The notes beneath the pieces were generated by a model. It did not search any database. It saw nothing but the letters and a program-made list of their open reading frames with translations, and was not told the DNA's origin. Positions 11,192 to 35,442 of a DNA stretch of 64,000 nt are shown here, piece after piece. The position numbers and the translations under genes are program-made. The stretch is taken from NCBI RefSeq assembly GCF_964355755.1, contig NC_092674.1, positions 2,485,001 through 2,549,000 on the forward strand. Reading direction: 5' to 3'. Origin of the DNA: Antedon mediterranea. Its lineage: Eukaryota; Echinodermata; Crinoidea; Comatulida; Antedonidae. The first letter of the stretch is position 1. Every line of letters begins with the position of its first letter.

Positions 11192-13103
11192 TTAACTTAA
11201 TGGAAAGGCAATTGGAATTTTGTAATTAAATAACATAAAATCGTACTTAAATTTATGGTAGATATCGAATATAAGAGAGGCGGGTATATTGGCGTATGCT
11301 TTCTCGAGTTTACCTGAACTATTTGTGAAGTGCTTCCCGGTCGAATGTGGAAATGTTATGTTTGCTTTCGAACGCGTTAAAATGTATTTCGATTCGTTTT
11401 CTATATCCTCAAAATGACCTATGACGTCATAGTGGATATCGCACGGATAGCAAACTCTGTGCATTTCCCGCCAATGACCGTTAAATCTAGTTATCATACC
11501 ATCTATAACAAAATTTAAAAAATCTTCAAATTGTACTGTTTTACTTTCGTCTTGTTTGTTTGATCTAAAACGTGACCATATTGTATCGTATATTCCTTGA
11601 AACTGTCCGTGGTTCTTCTGTTCTGGGTTAAATTTATCGTTGTAAGCAGACAATAATCGTGAGAACGGATTCCTTACGAACATAAACGTTGTGTAATTTT
11701 TCAAGATTTCGTTTTGTTTCTTTACTGGAAAACTACTCAAATATTTGACTTGTTTCTTCCACGCGGCACTCACTTGCGTATGTGTCATCTTCATTACATC
11801 GTTGTACTTCGTCTTTCCAGCTAAAACCAGCATAATTCTAGCCCAGCTGTCCGTTGCAACTTTTGGTGTCTGGCAATAGACCATCTTGTGTTTTTCATTC
11901 ACTAACAGTATTGGTTTAGCGGTCATTTTAGTTATTTTGTTTCGGTGGAGCTGGCACATCTGTTTTATGTGTTTGTTGCGCTCTACGTGTAAAGCTGAAT
12001 ATCGTGCCATGAATTCAGCTTCGGTTTCCAGAAAATTAATCTAGAATAGGAAATTGAATTTATTTGAAGAAAAAAAAAGGATAGATTCGGTTCTAAAAGT
12101 TTTATTATTATAATATACAATAAGCTTAACCAGACCGATACGACTTTGTTTAAGCACAATCGATCGTCAGGAAATATGTTTCTTCTTTTCATAAGGAAAA
12201 AACTATAGAAATCCAAAGAACAATACTGTACATATTATTTAGGAAAATAGATTTTATAGTTGTGACCTGACAATTTAAATCAAGGCAAGGTCAAAACTCT
12301 TCTTTATTTAAAAATTTCCAAAAAGGTCGTTCTACTATCAGTGTAATAATATTATTATTTAAACCAACACTATACATTTTAAACTCGAGCTGGCGGCGTT
12401 TGTCACGAGAAGTTACAATTATTGTTATCCAAAATTAGAAAACCTAAGAGACGGACACAATTCCAAACCCTTTTTTCTTTGAGTTTTAAAATATCTGTAC
12501 TTTTTGAAAAATTGTTCTTTTTACTTTACATTGTTATTCATGATTTTGAATTAAATTAATTATTTCAGTTTCAGATTCAGAAATAATCTATGGAATATTA
12601 AAAATGTAGACCTGCTTTGTATTTATATAAAATGCACATTTACCTGTTTATTTGAACCATTGTGACTGCTGTTAGTAGTTAGGCTGGTTGAAAAAGTTGG
12701 TCTGATTTCTGTATCATACAAAATAATAAGTTATTTCATTAACGAAAACTATATACACATCTCAACCTCCTAATTGTTGTATATTTTAATATTATACAAC
12801 AAAGTAAGTAGTCTAAAATGAATAAAGTGACATCGGGCCTCGTCGACGAATCGATAATTATATTGGTGACGCTTTTTCAACAAATCTCGAGTGAAATTAT
12901 TTAATTATCAATATAATCCGAAACAAACATCTTAGTATATAGCCGCCTAATAATATAATAATTTCTCGTTATTATTCACCTTTTTTGAAATTTAACGGTT
13001 TGTTAACTGCTGTAGATCCCATGTACATGAGGTATGTCAAGCCGTACATAACTGCACCAATGAAAAAGAGTAGGCATATTCTTCTTCTTTTGATAATCAT
13101 CAT
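11192..13103 (-). CDS. Carbohydrate sulfotransferase (HNK-1/chondroitin 4-O type), copy B
   Basis: Paralogue of copy A in duplication unit 2, with the same three-exon structure: 12980-13103, 12644-12708 and 11192-12040, total 345 residues with no disabling change. In the C-terminal 272 residues I count nine substitutions against copy A, including K to N before YTTFMF, N to D in GIYDTIW, D to G before HWREM, and V to I and S to F near the C-terminus. The membrane anchor differs by I to T. Both PAPS-binding motifs are unchanged, so both copies are probably active Golgi type II sulfotransferases. Introns and upstream sequence are also nearly identical, which shows the duplication is recent or has been homogenised. 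Confidence 0.88.
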
Positions 13104-13943
13104 CGTCAGGCCTACGTACCTATAATAACAGCAATAATGAGTACTACACTATATCAAAGCCATAATGTGGTTTTGGAAAGGTGAGGTGTCGTGTAGGTAC
13201 CCAGACTTCGTCCTCTTAACCTCTTAACACGGCGTATATTTAAGCATTGATTGAAGGCGTACTTAATGTATGTTATTACATTATCTAACATAATGCAAAG
13301 GTTATTATTGGACTTCCATGTGTCAGTCAGAGCAAAATGGCAAAAGGTTTCCTACTTTCAAGGAGTTTTATCTATATTGTTTGACAACTCTTGTAACATG
13401 TTGACAGTGCTGATTTTGCCATTTTTCTGGTGTGTGAAGGTTGTTTTTTTACTCAATAGTTTTAAACAATCCTGCAGAGAATTGGGTTATTAGCAAAATG
13501 CAGTTATACTGATATTTCATATTTAATGTTGGATATCTTTTACAAAACTTATAAATATCATAAACTTTTGGTCATTAATGAAGTATTCAGAGTTACCAAA
13601 AGTTCAATTAGCGCATCACAAGAAATAAAAAGAGACCAATAGTTAAACAAATCATGTGAAGACCAAGGCACTTTCAAGATAATAAACTCCTTGGCTCTGA
13701 TAACATTTAGACATTTACATATAAAAAAGGAATGGATTAGATCTTCAGATCCTTTATTACAGTGGACATGTGTGCTATCATTGTCCTGTTGCCATTTTGC
13801 AACTTTGCTATTAAGAGGTAATGTGTTATAGCGAGCCTTGAATTTTAAACTAATTGCTGTAAAGTTATTTATTTCTAGGAGATTTTTGAAATGAGAAAAT
13901 TCAGAACACCGTTAACGTAGTAAATGACGAAAACAATGTTTAA

Positions 13944-14396
13944 TTTGTCGACGAACATGATAGGACACCAGCCCAATTGCAATCAGATACCCTTACACAT
14001 CCAACTAAAGTAGAACCCCTTAACTTGCAACCTTACATTGACTGTGTAGAGAATAACATGGGATTAGCAGCCCCATTCCAAATGAAAGAAGAACAAATTA
14101 AGGAACAAACTAATCTAATTATGACAGCACCTAATGATTCAAATATGACATTAAACCGAGGTAGATTTAAAGCAGGACATTTCCAAGTTTTAGTTTCGTA
14201 TTCTAAACCGACTTCAGCCAAACGTAACACTGATAAAACAAAACACGAATCTAATGATCGCAAATTTTGGTGGAATATCGACAGATATAACGATACAGAT
14301 AAATTGATTAAAGAGATTATTAATGATAAACAGATACCGATAAGTGGATCGCCAAAACGATTCATAAAACGTTTGTATAATGCAACAAGTTACTAA
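13944..14396 (+). CDS. Orphan open frame, possible transposon remnant
   Basis: Open from 13944 (after an in-frame TAA at 13941) to TAA at 14394-14396, about 150 codons with no ATG near the start, so it is either a 3' exon or a 5'-truncated coding region. The product is polar and ends with a lysine/arginine-rich tail (SGSPKRFIKRLYNATSY); FWWNIDRYN is the most distinctive segment. I do not recognise a domain. It lies at the left edge of a block missing from unit 1, so a mobile-element origin is the simplest reading. Confidence 0.35.
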   Translation, partial: FVDEHDRTPAQLQSDTLTHPTKVEPLNLQPYIDCVENNMGLAAPFQMKEEQIKEQTNLIMTAPNDSNMTLNRGRFKAGHFQVLVSYSKPTSAKRNTDKTKHESNDRKFWWNIDRYNDTDKLIKEIINDKQIPISGSPKRFIKRLYNATSY

Positions 14397-16628
14397 TTTA
14401 ATCTGTTTGCAAGAATTTCCTTTAAATTACGACATTTGCTAAATTAATGATAGCATAGTCTACGTATTTGATGAGATTTGTTTAGTAATGATGTGATTTC
14501 AGTTAAAAGAGAATTGAATTTATATTTAAGTATTGATTTGTAACGAGTTTTTTTGATAAAGATTAGTTTTGAATTTTGATGATCGATATATTGAGATATT
14601 GAAAAGAACGACAATCATTTTGTAACAAATATTTTGTTTAACCTTTGAGTCGTTAATCTCAAGCATTAATCAATTGATATACAAGAACAGGAGATTTTCT
14701 TAGTACTTTTAATAGTAATTTTTTTGACATTGAGTACAAAAGTCGAATTTGTCGATTGATTGAAATCGTAATTACCTGTGAATATAAATGCTTAAATCGA
14801 TAAAGTTGTGACGATAATGATATATTGTGGATAAGTTTGTGTCAACGACACACACATTTGTTTCTTTAAAGTTTTAAGTGATTAAGTTTGATATTTTGAT
14901 TTTAGGCTAATCAGCCACAGTTTTCTTGAGTTTTATGTTTTGATTTGATTGATTTATGTTTGAAGGCCATTAGAACGCGATGAGTTGTCGCACGATTTGA
15001 TGTATGTTCAATGTAACATACTATTTTTAAGTTTTGTATTTTTATTTTAACCGATTTATGTTTGATTTACGCGAATTTTATACCAAATTCATTTTTTATT
15101 TTAATTTTTTTTAAGAGAGAGAAGAGAGAGAGTGAAAGTGATAAGGTTACACTTCAGAGTCAATGGTTTTGGCTAACTCAATTTTGCTTATATGTATAAT
15201 AATGTTTTTTTCTTTTATATCTATATATAAATTTACGTAAGGGCAAAATTCGGTAAATCGCGCGTTATCTCTAGAATGTTTACTCGATGGTATATAAAGT
15301 TGGTTAGAATCTCGGTACTGATTTTAACCACCAGATGTAACCCTGTTTACTAATTAAATTGAGTTAGATAATTAGTTATTGACAATTAAAACAAATTTAG
15401 GTTCAACGATTTGCCCCAAATAGGGGTGTTTTTCGATCGTGGTATACACTGTCTAATGGATGTCCGTCTTGAAAAATACCCGAAGACAATAATACGAGGA
15501 TGCTTCGCATTTTCCTATCTCCTCCTACGATAATTGTTTTTAATGGCTGAAAACCGGTTGAACAGCTCGAGTACAGCATCATAATGTTGAAGACAGGCCT
15601 ATTTTCTTTAAAAAATACTATTTTGATAGATTTAATATACGTTTATATAAATGTATTGATTTGCGATGAATGGAACATTCCAATCTCTGTTCCACAAGTG
15701 TCTATTCCCTCAGGCGTCGTAAAGGCAAGTACTGTATACAGTACTCATAACAGAAATTCGATCCATTTTTTTCCCAATCTGTACTGCAGAGGTTGGATAT
15801 AATTTTTTTTTAAACGGATAATGAGCTAGCGTTTTCAGTCGCCGTATATTATGTACAAATCTTTATTATTGCATTTAAACCACCCACATCATCACCCTTC
15901 CCTCACTGCCATGAGTAGCGTTGTAAAGCCAGTAGAGGATAAGCCTATACGGTGCATCATATGCCCTAAACGCAGAACAACTTTGGTGGGTAGGGTAGGA
16001 ACCAACTTAATTATGAATTGGCTCTAAGAAACAATTGAAAACCATTAGGCCTACTAATTAAGTTGAGTTAGATAATTTAATATTATTGACGATTAAATCG
16101 AACTTATGATTTTCCCCGAATAGAGGTGGTTTTCACAAATTGTTTAACATTATATATAAACATACGTCGTAGTGTATCGTTACATGTACTGTACTATTTC
16201 AATCGACTACGACGATGATAGTTTCAACAAAGGATTACATCGCAATGTTTTACTGTGTTTAGTGGTATATTATTTGTAAAACATGAAAACAATTAATATT
16301 TCGTTACAAAATAAAGAATATATTTAAAAATTGTTCCTCTTTGCACCCATCCTCTTCCCCATCCCTCAACCATAATGTTACATACAAAACACAAAATAAG
16401 TTAGTTTAAATCTGACTTTTAAAACAATTGGTCTCATTGTGTGACAAGTTTCTCTTTCGGAAGTAATTCCCAGGGTGCTAATTTTAGTTGAGTACATAAA
16501 TCACAGTGTCTATTTATTCGTTCCTGTAAACGACATGTATTATTGTCCTGCATTATTGTACATTTGAAGTCGCCAGTTTTTTTAACGCTGAAATCATTAT
16601 GTATTCGAGAACCATCTGTGGGCACGAC

Positions 16629-16665
16629 CTAGATGGTACGCGAGCGAAGCGAGCGTACCATCTAG
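16629..16665. repeat. Perfect hairpin
   Basis: Stem CTAGATGGTACGC and its exact complement around an 11-base GA-rich centre (GAGCGAAGCGA). It lies 36 bp before AGTCGCG-family copy 2 and may be the end of another element. Confidence 0.6.
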
Positions 16666-16700
16666 TAACTTTAAATTTTGCATGCCACTATTATAACCAT

Positions 16701-17445
16701 TTTTAGTCGCGTGGAAGCGACTCTATAGTTCACTATGTCGGTCGGTCGGTCTGTCTGTCTGTCTGTCTGTCTGTCGGTCTGTCTGTCGGTCTGTCTGTCG
16801 GTCTGTCTGTCTGTCTGTCTGTCGGTCCGGTATCACTATGCGTTTTATCGCTTTCTGACCTTATATCTTGATATCAGTTTAATCTAGCTAGGTCAATTTT
16901 TCACAGTATATTCCTTATGGCCAGGAATCAATGTGGTTATGTTTTCACGGTGCGCAATAAAAAATTACGCGGTCTACGCACGATTTAACGAAATCACGTT
17001 TGTAATCATATCTTCACAACCATGAATCACAATAAAATAAAATTTGGTACTCATAAATTTCAGGGCATAAAATATCATCATATGGCAATACAATTACGTG
17101 CGTAGCGCATGTAACGCATGCGTACGCGCGCTTAACATTTTCAAAATTTATTTTCGATGAAATAAGAGTACATTTCAGGCAATTTTAAGCGTTTACAAAA
17201 TTGCCATGAGTGCGCATATTTTTGCGCGCGCACTGCGCGTTAAATGTTATTGCGCACTCTTTTTGCCCGATTTCTGTTTTCTTGACTTACTTTTCAACTC
17301 GAAATTACGTTATACGAGCACGTCGAAAGTGACAGGCTACGCACGTGTAAATTAAAAAAAATAAATGTTTTTAAACATTTCAACATTTTTAAACATGTTC
17401 AGTAATTTCGGTCAGTATAGTTCACTATGTCGGTCGGTCGGTCTC

Positions 17446-17479
<34 letters not shown>

Positions 17480-17566
17480 GGTCTGTCTGTCGGTCTGTCG
17501 GTCTGTCTGTCGGTCCGGTATCACTATGCATTGTAGCACGCGACTTAATGGCTGTTGGCCTTGTTA
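16701..17566 (+). mobile_element. AGTCGCGTG-family dispersed repeat, copy 2
   Basis: Matches 881-1570 along its length. It differs mainly by two expanded GTCG/GTCT microsatellites, at 16737-16828 and 17427-17515, where copy 1 has only a few units. The ends AGTCGCGTG and CACGCGAC are kept. Confidence 0.7.
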
Positions 17567-17982
17567 TATTTTAAATAGATTTATTAAAAAAAAGGGAAAC
17601 AGAGGGATGTAATATAATGATATACTTTTATAATTAAGAAATCGACCTTTGTATCAGAATTCAAATAAGTTCACAAACCTGGCCCAGAAAGTCCAGAGGA
17701 GAAATTGTCCAGATGTTTCAAAAGTACATTTAATTAAATCCCAAAAGTAAACAGTTTATTTGACCTCTCTAACTGTTCCCATCGTAAAACAATTAGATAT
17801 TGACAGTTTTAAGCAAAGATTCGACAGGGCCAATTCATCATTGTAACCTCCCCAGATAAGATCAATCACTCCCACTTAAACACCCCTGGATCAACTTAGG
17901 ACCAATCGTTACCCTCACAGATGACGTTGTGACATATGCAAATGAACCGAAGCCAATACCCCCAAGTTTCAGAAGAGCGCAG

Positions 17983-18080
17983 ACACACCTTACAGCCACT
18001 GCACGGAGCACACACCTTACAGCCACCGCACGGAGCACACACCTTACAGCCACCTCACGGAACACATACCTCACAGCCAC
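17983..18080. repeat. 27-bp tandem repeat, about 4 copies
   Basis: Unit words ACACCTTACAGCCAC and CGCACGGAGCAC repeat four times with a few substitutions. Confidence 0.75.
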
Positions 18081-19206
18081 TTCTCCAGAAGCAGACCTAC
18101 ACACTTCACACCTCACCGACAGCATCACTGATTCTCCGTTCCTTATCTATACTTATAGTTGTATATTGTACTGAAGTATTATACTGAATAAACAATATGT
18201 GTTACGACGGTTAAGCGAGTAAGAGTCTTCATTAGTACCTCAACACAACACTATATCACAATAGGAAGAATCAATTTGCATAATTGATTTATTACAACAT
18301 TTGTGTCCAGTTAAGAGCCATTTCACATTTGTTGAGAATAGGGAGGTTTCGTACGACGTATCCGTTTTCGTTATCGTATTCGTAAGATTGCGAAACCTCT
18401 CTAATAACCGTTCCACATAACTAACTTTACTATAGGCCTACTATAATGCAGGGTAATTTCATTTCAACCGATTTTATACTGTTTTCACGCTAAAAAATAT
18501 CACGAGTGGGTCGCGCTTAAATCAAATGTCTGGAAAAACTACGTAACATTAATTATAAATTGTTATATTCCTGTACAGGGTATTAAATTTTAAACAAATT
18601 TGACTTTTCCCGAAAAAAATAGGATAATTATCAGCGAAGTTGTGATCAATATAGTGTGAAAAATGAGTGTTTTTATCGATTTTTGGTGAGCTTTAGAACG
18701 TTTTCAGCACACAATAAGTTTGTAATGGTAGAGTGACTAGAGCAGAGTTCACTGTTGCTTTTAAGATAAAATAAATAATGTTACTTTTCTTTGAGAGAAG
18801 TATCAAAGCCCTGTTTATCTGCAACGAGAGTAAAGTACTGTTGCGCTGTGAAATATTATGTGTCGACCTTTACGTGCTGACCTGAAAACAAACTTTTCAT
18901 AAAGAATTTTCCGCCTTGATGGAGGAACCCAAAGCATTTACACCCAGTATGACAACAACAACAGGGTGGGTAGTACTGCATTGGGTGAACTAAAACAGGA
19001 AAAAGTCTAAAGAATTCGACGACCCTGAGTGTTTTCAAGATGGCCGCAAAATTGATAAAGAGTTAAAATTTCTAACTTGGTCTATTGACATGTTTCTGCT
19101 GCCAGTACTCTAATGAAATATTTTAGCCAGAAATGCTATTTCTTGCACTTTTTTTTTATATCTGAGTTGGCTATGGTGATAGAGTTGGGCTCTACTGAGA
19201 ATATAC

Positions 19207-20637
19207 CCAGGACAAGTGAAATCTGCAATCGATAAGTTAAACATACAAAAAGCAGGACACCCAGAAGATCTACCGATCAGATTAATTAAGGAATTCTCAT
19301 TTGAACTCTCTTATCCATTAGCGGACATTTTTAATTCTTCTTTAAATGAAGGTAATTTTCCTGAACAATGGAAAAAGGCTACTATAATACCAGTTCCTAA
19401 GGTTCCAGATGCTAATAATTGTAATGACCTTCGGCCTATATCCCTAACACCCATTTTTTCTCGGATATTTGAAAGCTTTTTAGCGGAGTGGGTAACTAAT
19501 GATATAAAAGATTCTTTAGATAGTAAGCAATTTGGTTGTCGTAGAGGCTCGTCAACTTCACACTACCTCGTAGACTTGATAAATTCTGTTGTATCTGACC
19601 TGGAGGGGGGTAGCAAATATTTAAACTTATGTGCTGTAGACTTTACGAAGGCTTTCGATCGTGTGGATCATAATGTTGTCATAAATAAATTAATATCCAT
19701 AGGAGTGAGGCCGTCCATTCTTCCTACCGTTTGTAGTTTCCTCTTAAATCGCACATGCAATACCAAAGTTAAGGGAGCCACCTCTTCAAATTCTAATATT
19801 ACTTGTGGGGTGCCCCAGGGCACGAAGTTGGGTCCCCTTCTCTTTTTGGTATTAGTCAATGATGTTGCTGAGGGAACTGACAGGCGGTGGAAATATGTGG
19901 ACGACCTCACTCTTAGTGAAGTAGTTAGAAGTAGTGATAGCCAATTGTTGCAGGACACTTTAAATCAACTTGATGATTGGTGTTTGATAAATAGAGTCCT
20001 CCCCAAGCCATCCAAGTGCAATGTGATGCGTATTTCCTTTCTAAAGTCCGACTGTCCTCCTCCCAGTTTCAATCTAAATGGCCATGATCTTAAATGTGTA
20101 AATCACATTAAACTGCTTGGTGTCACCTTGCAGGATAACCTTAAATGGGAGATGCATATTCATGATATCGTTGCTAAAGCATGTCGACGTTTGTACACTT
20201 TGATTATACTTAAGAAAGCCAAGGCGCCTTCTAAAGATTTACTACAAGTATATACTTGCTATATACGTCCTTTAGTTGAATATGCATGCCCTGTGTGGCA
20301 CAGTTCAATTACGAAAGACCAAACTAAGTCAATAGAAAGAGTTCAAAAAAGAGCTCTACGAATCATTTATGGCATGAACTATGTATCCTACGAGTCTGCT
20401 CTTAAATTGTCAGACCTTCCATCGCTAGTTAACAGAAGAGTCCAACTCTTACTGAAATTTGGTAAAGGAATAATAAAGTCCGATACATTTAGAAGCATTC
20501 TTCCACCTGTTCGTGACATTAGCAGAACCCTGAGGTCTGCGAGTAAGCCTCTACTCAAAATCCCGTTTGGTCGTACAGAAAGATTTAGATCTTCACCAGT
20601 CCCTTTTTTAGTCCGACTCATTAATGATGAATATTGA
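19207..20637 (+). CDS. Reverse transcriptase C-terminal part (non-LTR, CR1/jockey-like group)
   Basis: One frame open from the 5' insertion border to TGA at 20635-20637, about 476 codons with no stop or frameshift. RT motifs in order, numbered from the GTG at 19216: RPISLTPIFSRIFE (about 73-86), DFTKAFDRVDH (142-152), GVPQGTKLGPLLF (198-210), the catalytic YVDD (227-230) and a thumb region with HIKLLGVTL. The C-terminus has the usual RRLYTL / YIRPLVEYACPVWH / QKRALRIIYG segments. The endonuclease and any ORF1 are missing, so the copy is dead, but the intact frame shows it is young. The YVDD box in place of FADD is typical of only some clades; I cannot assign the family securely. Confidence 0.9.
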   Translation, partial: PGQVKSAIDKLNIQKAGHPEDLPIRLIKEFSFELSYPLADIFNSSLNEGNFPEQWKKATIIPVPKVPDANNCNDLRPISLTPIFSRIFESFLAEWVTNDIKDSLDSKQFGCRRGSSTSHYLVDLINSVVSDLEGGSKYLNLCAVDFTKAFDRVDHNVVINKLISIGVRPSILPTVCSFLLNRTCNTKVKGATSSNSNITCGVPQGTKLGPLLFLVLVNDVAEGTDRRWKYVDDLTLSEVVRSSDSQLLQDTLNQLDDWCLINRVLPKPSKCNVMRISFLKSDCPPPSFNLNGHDLKCVNHIKLLGVTLQDNLKWEMHIHDIVAKACRRLYTLIILKKAKAPSKDLLQVYTCYIRPLVEYACPVWHSSITKDQTKSIERVQKRALRIIYGMNYVSYESALKLSDLPSLVNRRVQLLLKFGKGIIKSDTFRSILPPVRDISRTLRSASKPLLKIPFGRTERFRSSPVPFLVRLINDEY

Positions 20638-20835
20638 ATAGGCTGGCACTATTTTAACTTACAGGTGGACCAATTTTAATGTGGTAAATTATTATTATTT
20701 TTTTTTTTAAACTAGTTTTACCTTTTATACATAATGTATTTATATATTTTTATCAAATTTTGTAAAATACTACTTTTCAGCCTTTTGGCTGCCGTTGTAT
20801 TTTGATGTCTTTTTATGAATAAATATACCTAAAAA
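19207..20835 (+). mobile_element. 5'-truncated non-LTR retrotransposon insertion
   Basis: ATAC flanks both sides (19203-19206 and 20836-20839) and occurs once in the empty site of unit 1 (around 8330-8333), which gives exact borders. The insert starts inside the reverse transcriptase and ends with a short 3' UTR containing AATAAA (20819-20824) and an A-run, as expected for target-primed reverse transcription with 5' truncation. Confidence 0.9.
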
Positions 20836-20974
20836 ATACATATTATTAATTTATACATATTTGCTTTAATAAAACATTTTTTTTAAACAATTTACCATGA
20901 TATGCTATATATTGATAACGACTGACCGTAGATATTTTCATTTCATTTTATTTTTCCACATAAAATAAATAAAA

Positions 20975-21380
20975 GATCAAGATAAAAACAAACCTGGTCT
21001 TTGTTTATGTATGGAATCTCAAATAAGCCAGAAGGGCTTTAAGGCTGAGATTCCAAAAGACATTGTGCATGGTAACGTAAAATTGCTTTCTTAAAAAAAA
21101 AGAAAAGAAGACCAAACAGATTTAGATGAATATCAATATAGATAGGAAAAATTAAGATATAAATTCCATGGAGCAAACTTATTATATCTAATGAATATTA
21201 TATATTATAAATCCAAAGGCAAATTACTGAAAAAATGACAATGCTGTGAGTATCAGTGGCTGGATCTCAATGGAGATAAAAAATAAAAGCGAAAAGCTAA
21301 ACCAAAACGAGAAGTAAAACAGCCAGAAAAGTTAGCAGAGCTTTCGGGCAACACTAGCCCTTCATCAGTGCATATATTTT
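20975..21380 (-). mobile_element. Probable Penelope-like fragment with hammerhead-like core, copy 2
   Basis: Unit-2 counterpart of 8480-8890, with the same hairpin and the same CTGATGA..GAAA core unchanged on the minus strand (21336-21369). Confidence 0.45.
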
Positions 21381-21717
21381 TTTACACAAAGTAAGGTTGG
21401 TGATAATAAAGTTAAATTATCCCATAAAATAATTTTTCCTGCTATATATATTTTACAGATATACAAGTTTTTGGCACACATTTTTCAGAATATACATTTA
21501 TTTTCGTATAATGAGATTTTGTCACAATTGTGAAGTAAATTATATTGACCTTTACTTTTAAACATCGTAGCTAACCTATTAATCTCCTCCACACATAATT
21601 GTCAAATCAATTCCCGTTCACAAGTAAATACAAAGTAGGCTAAAATTGTTGAATTTACAAAAATGCAGTAAAACGAATTATATCTCTATAAGTGCAATTA
21701 TTATACTTTGTTATTTC

Positions 21718-22149
21718 TTTTGTCTTGTTTGATTTATGTTAGATAATTATTTATGTATTATGAATTGTAATTATCCAATTTAATATACTGATTTCAATAA
21801 AGATTATTTAAAGGTAAAAAATCGACAATACTGAAATTGAAAATGGTGAATTTAGGCCTTTAGATTGATACCAACTAAAAACAAGCACTCAGAGTGAAAC
21901 AAAGGCCACCTAGTATTTATTCTCTTATAATTAATAAATTAAATAATTTGTACCGATATCAAATATTTTTGGCCCCATGAACTTAGCGTGCAGTGAATTC
22001 TTATACTGTAGTGCTATGCATGTAAGTTGAGTTAGTTGACGCATTCTCCATGAATAGTTGACGTTGGTTTGTGGATGTTGACGCAGTAGCGTCGCTGTTT
22101 CCTTCGATAGATACATGAGGCTTTTTTCGTTTTTCGTCGGCTGTTGGAA
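21718..22149. other. Spacer upstream of dyskerin
   Basis: AT-rich after the end of duplication unit 2. The last ~100 bases become less AT-rich and pyrimidine-rich (CTTTTTTCGTTTTTCG at 22120-22135), consistent with a promoter or 5' UTR. No gene seen. Confidence 0.5.
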
Positions 22150-22155
22150 CACGTG
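22150..22155. promoter_or_regulatory. E-box CACGTG just upstream of the dyskerin start
   Basis: A canonical CACGTG lies 33 bp before the dyskerin ATG. DKC1 is a known Myc target in vertebrates, so a Myc/Max or USF site is plausible. The transcription start is not known, so the site could be in the 5' UTR. Confidence 0.4.
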
Positions 22156-22188
22156 GTTAATCAACAGCTTCATACTTGGGGAGCAGAA

Positions 22189-35385
<13,197 letters not shown>

Positions 35386-35436
35386 TTAAAAATGTTCACA
35401 CTATCTTAATACAGCCTGGATAACAGTTGTCTCTCA

Positions 35437-35442
35437 AATAAA
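35437..35442 (+). terminator. Dyskerin polyadenylation signal
   Basis: AATAAA 52 bp after the stop codon; the nearest canonical signal. Confidence 0.6.

Larger units (their letters stand above)
13888..18263. other. 4.4-kb block present only in duplication unit 2
   Basis: Unit 1 has about 75 bp at the matching position (7330-7410). The block holds an orphan ORF (13944-14396), AT-rich sequence with a diverged ~80-bp direct repeat (15344-15430 and 16052-16130), a perfect hairpin at 16629-16665, AGTCGCGTG-family copy 2, and a short tandem array at 17983-18080. Just upstream of 17846 a plus-strand frame reads DSFKQRFDRANSSL then stop, which resembles the C-terminus of a non-LTR retroelement. It looks like a composite of several insertions. 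Confidence 0.6.
9363..21717. repeat. Segmental duplication, unit 2 (enlarged by insertions)
   Basis: Matches unit 1 from its first bases to its end (AGTGCAATTATTATACTTTG at the right edge in both). Extra material relative to unit 1: a 329-bp MITE at 9833-10161, a block at 13888-18263 that replaces about 75 bp, and a truncated retrotransposon at 19207-20835. A short segment present in unit 1 (6260-6299) is missing near 12848. Confidence 0.9.

Noticed and set aside
13251-13493. 80-codon frame upstream of sulfotransferase copy B (also 6700-6912)
   Set aside because: The two paralogous copies differ by a frameshift at their ends (70 against 80 codons), as expected for non-coding sequence.
17365-17612. 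Open frames rich in SVCLSVCL repeats
   Set aside because: Translation of a GTCT/GTCG microsatellite inside a repeat element.
17929-18187. Overlapping frames with HLTATARST-type repeats
   Set aside because: Produced by a four-unit 27-bp tandem repeat.
17840-18258. Solo LTR ending in ...CAACACAACA
   Set aside because: It has a TG start candidate and an AATAAA-like signal (18186), but no matching second LTR, target duplication or primer-binding site was found.
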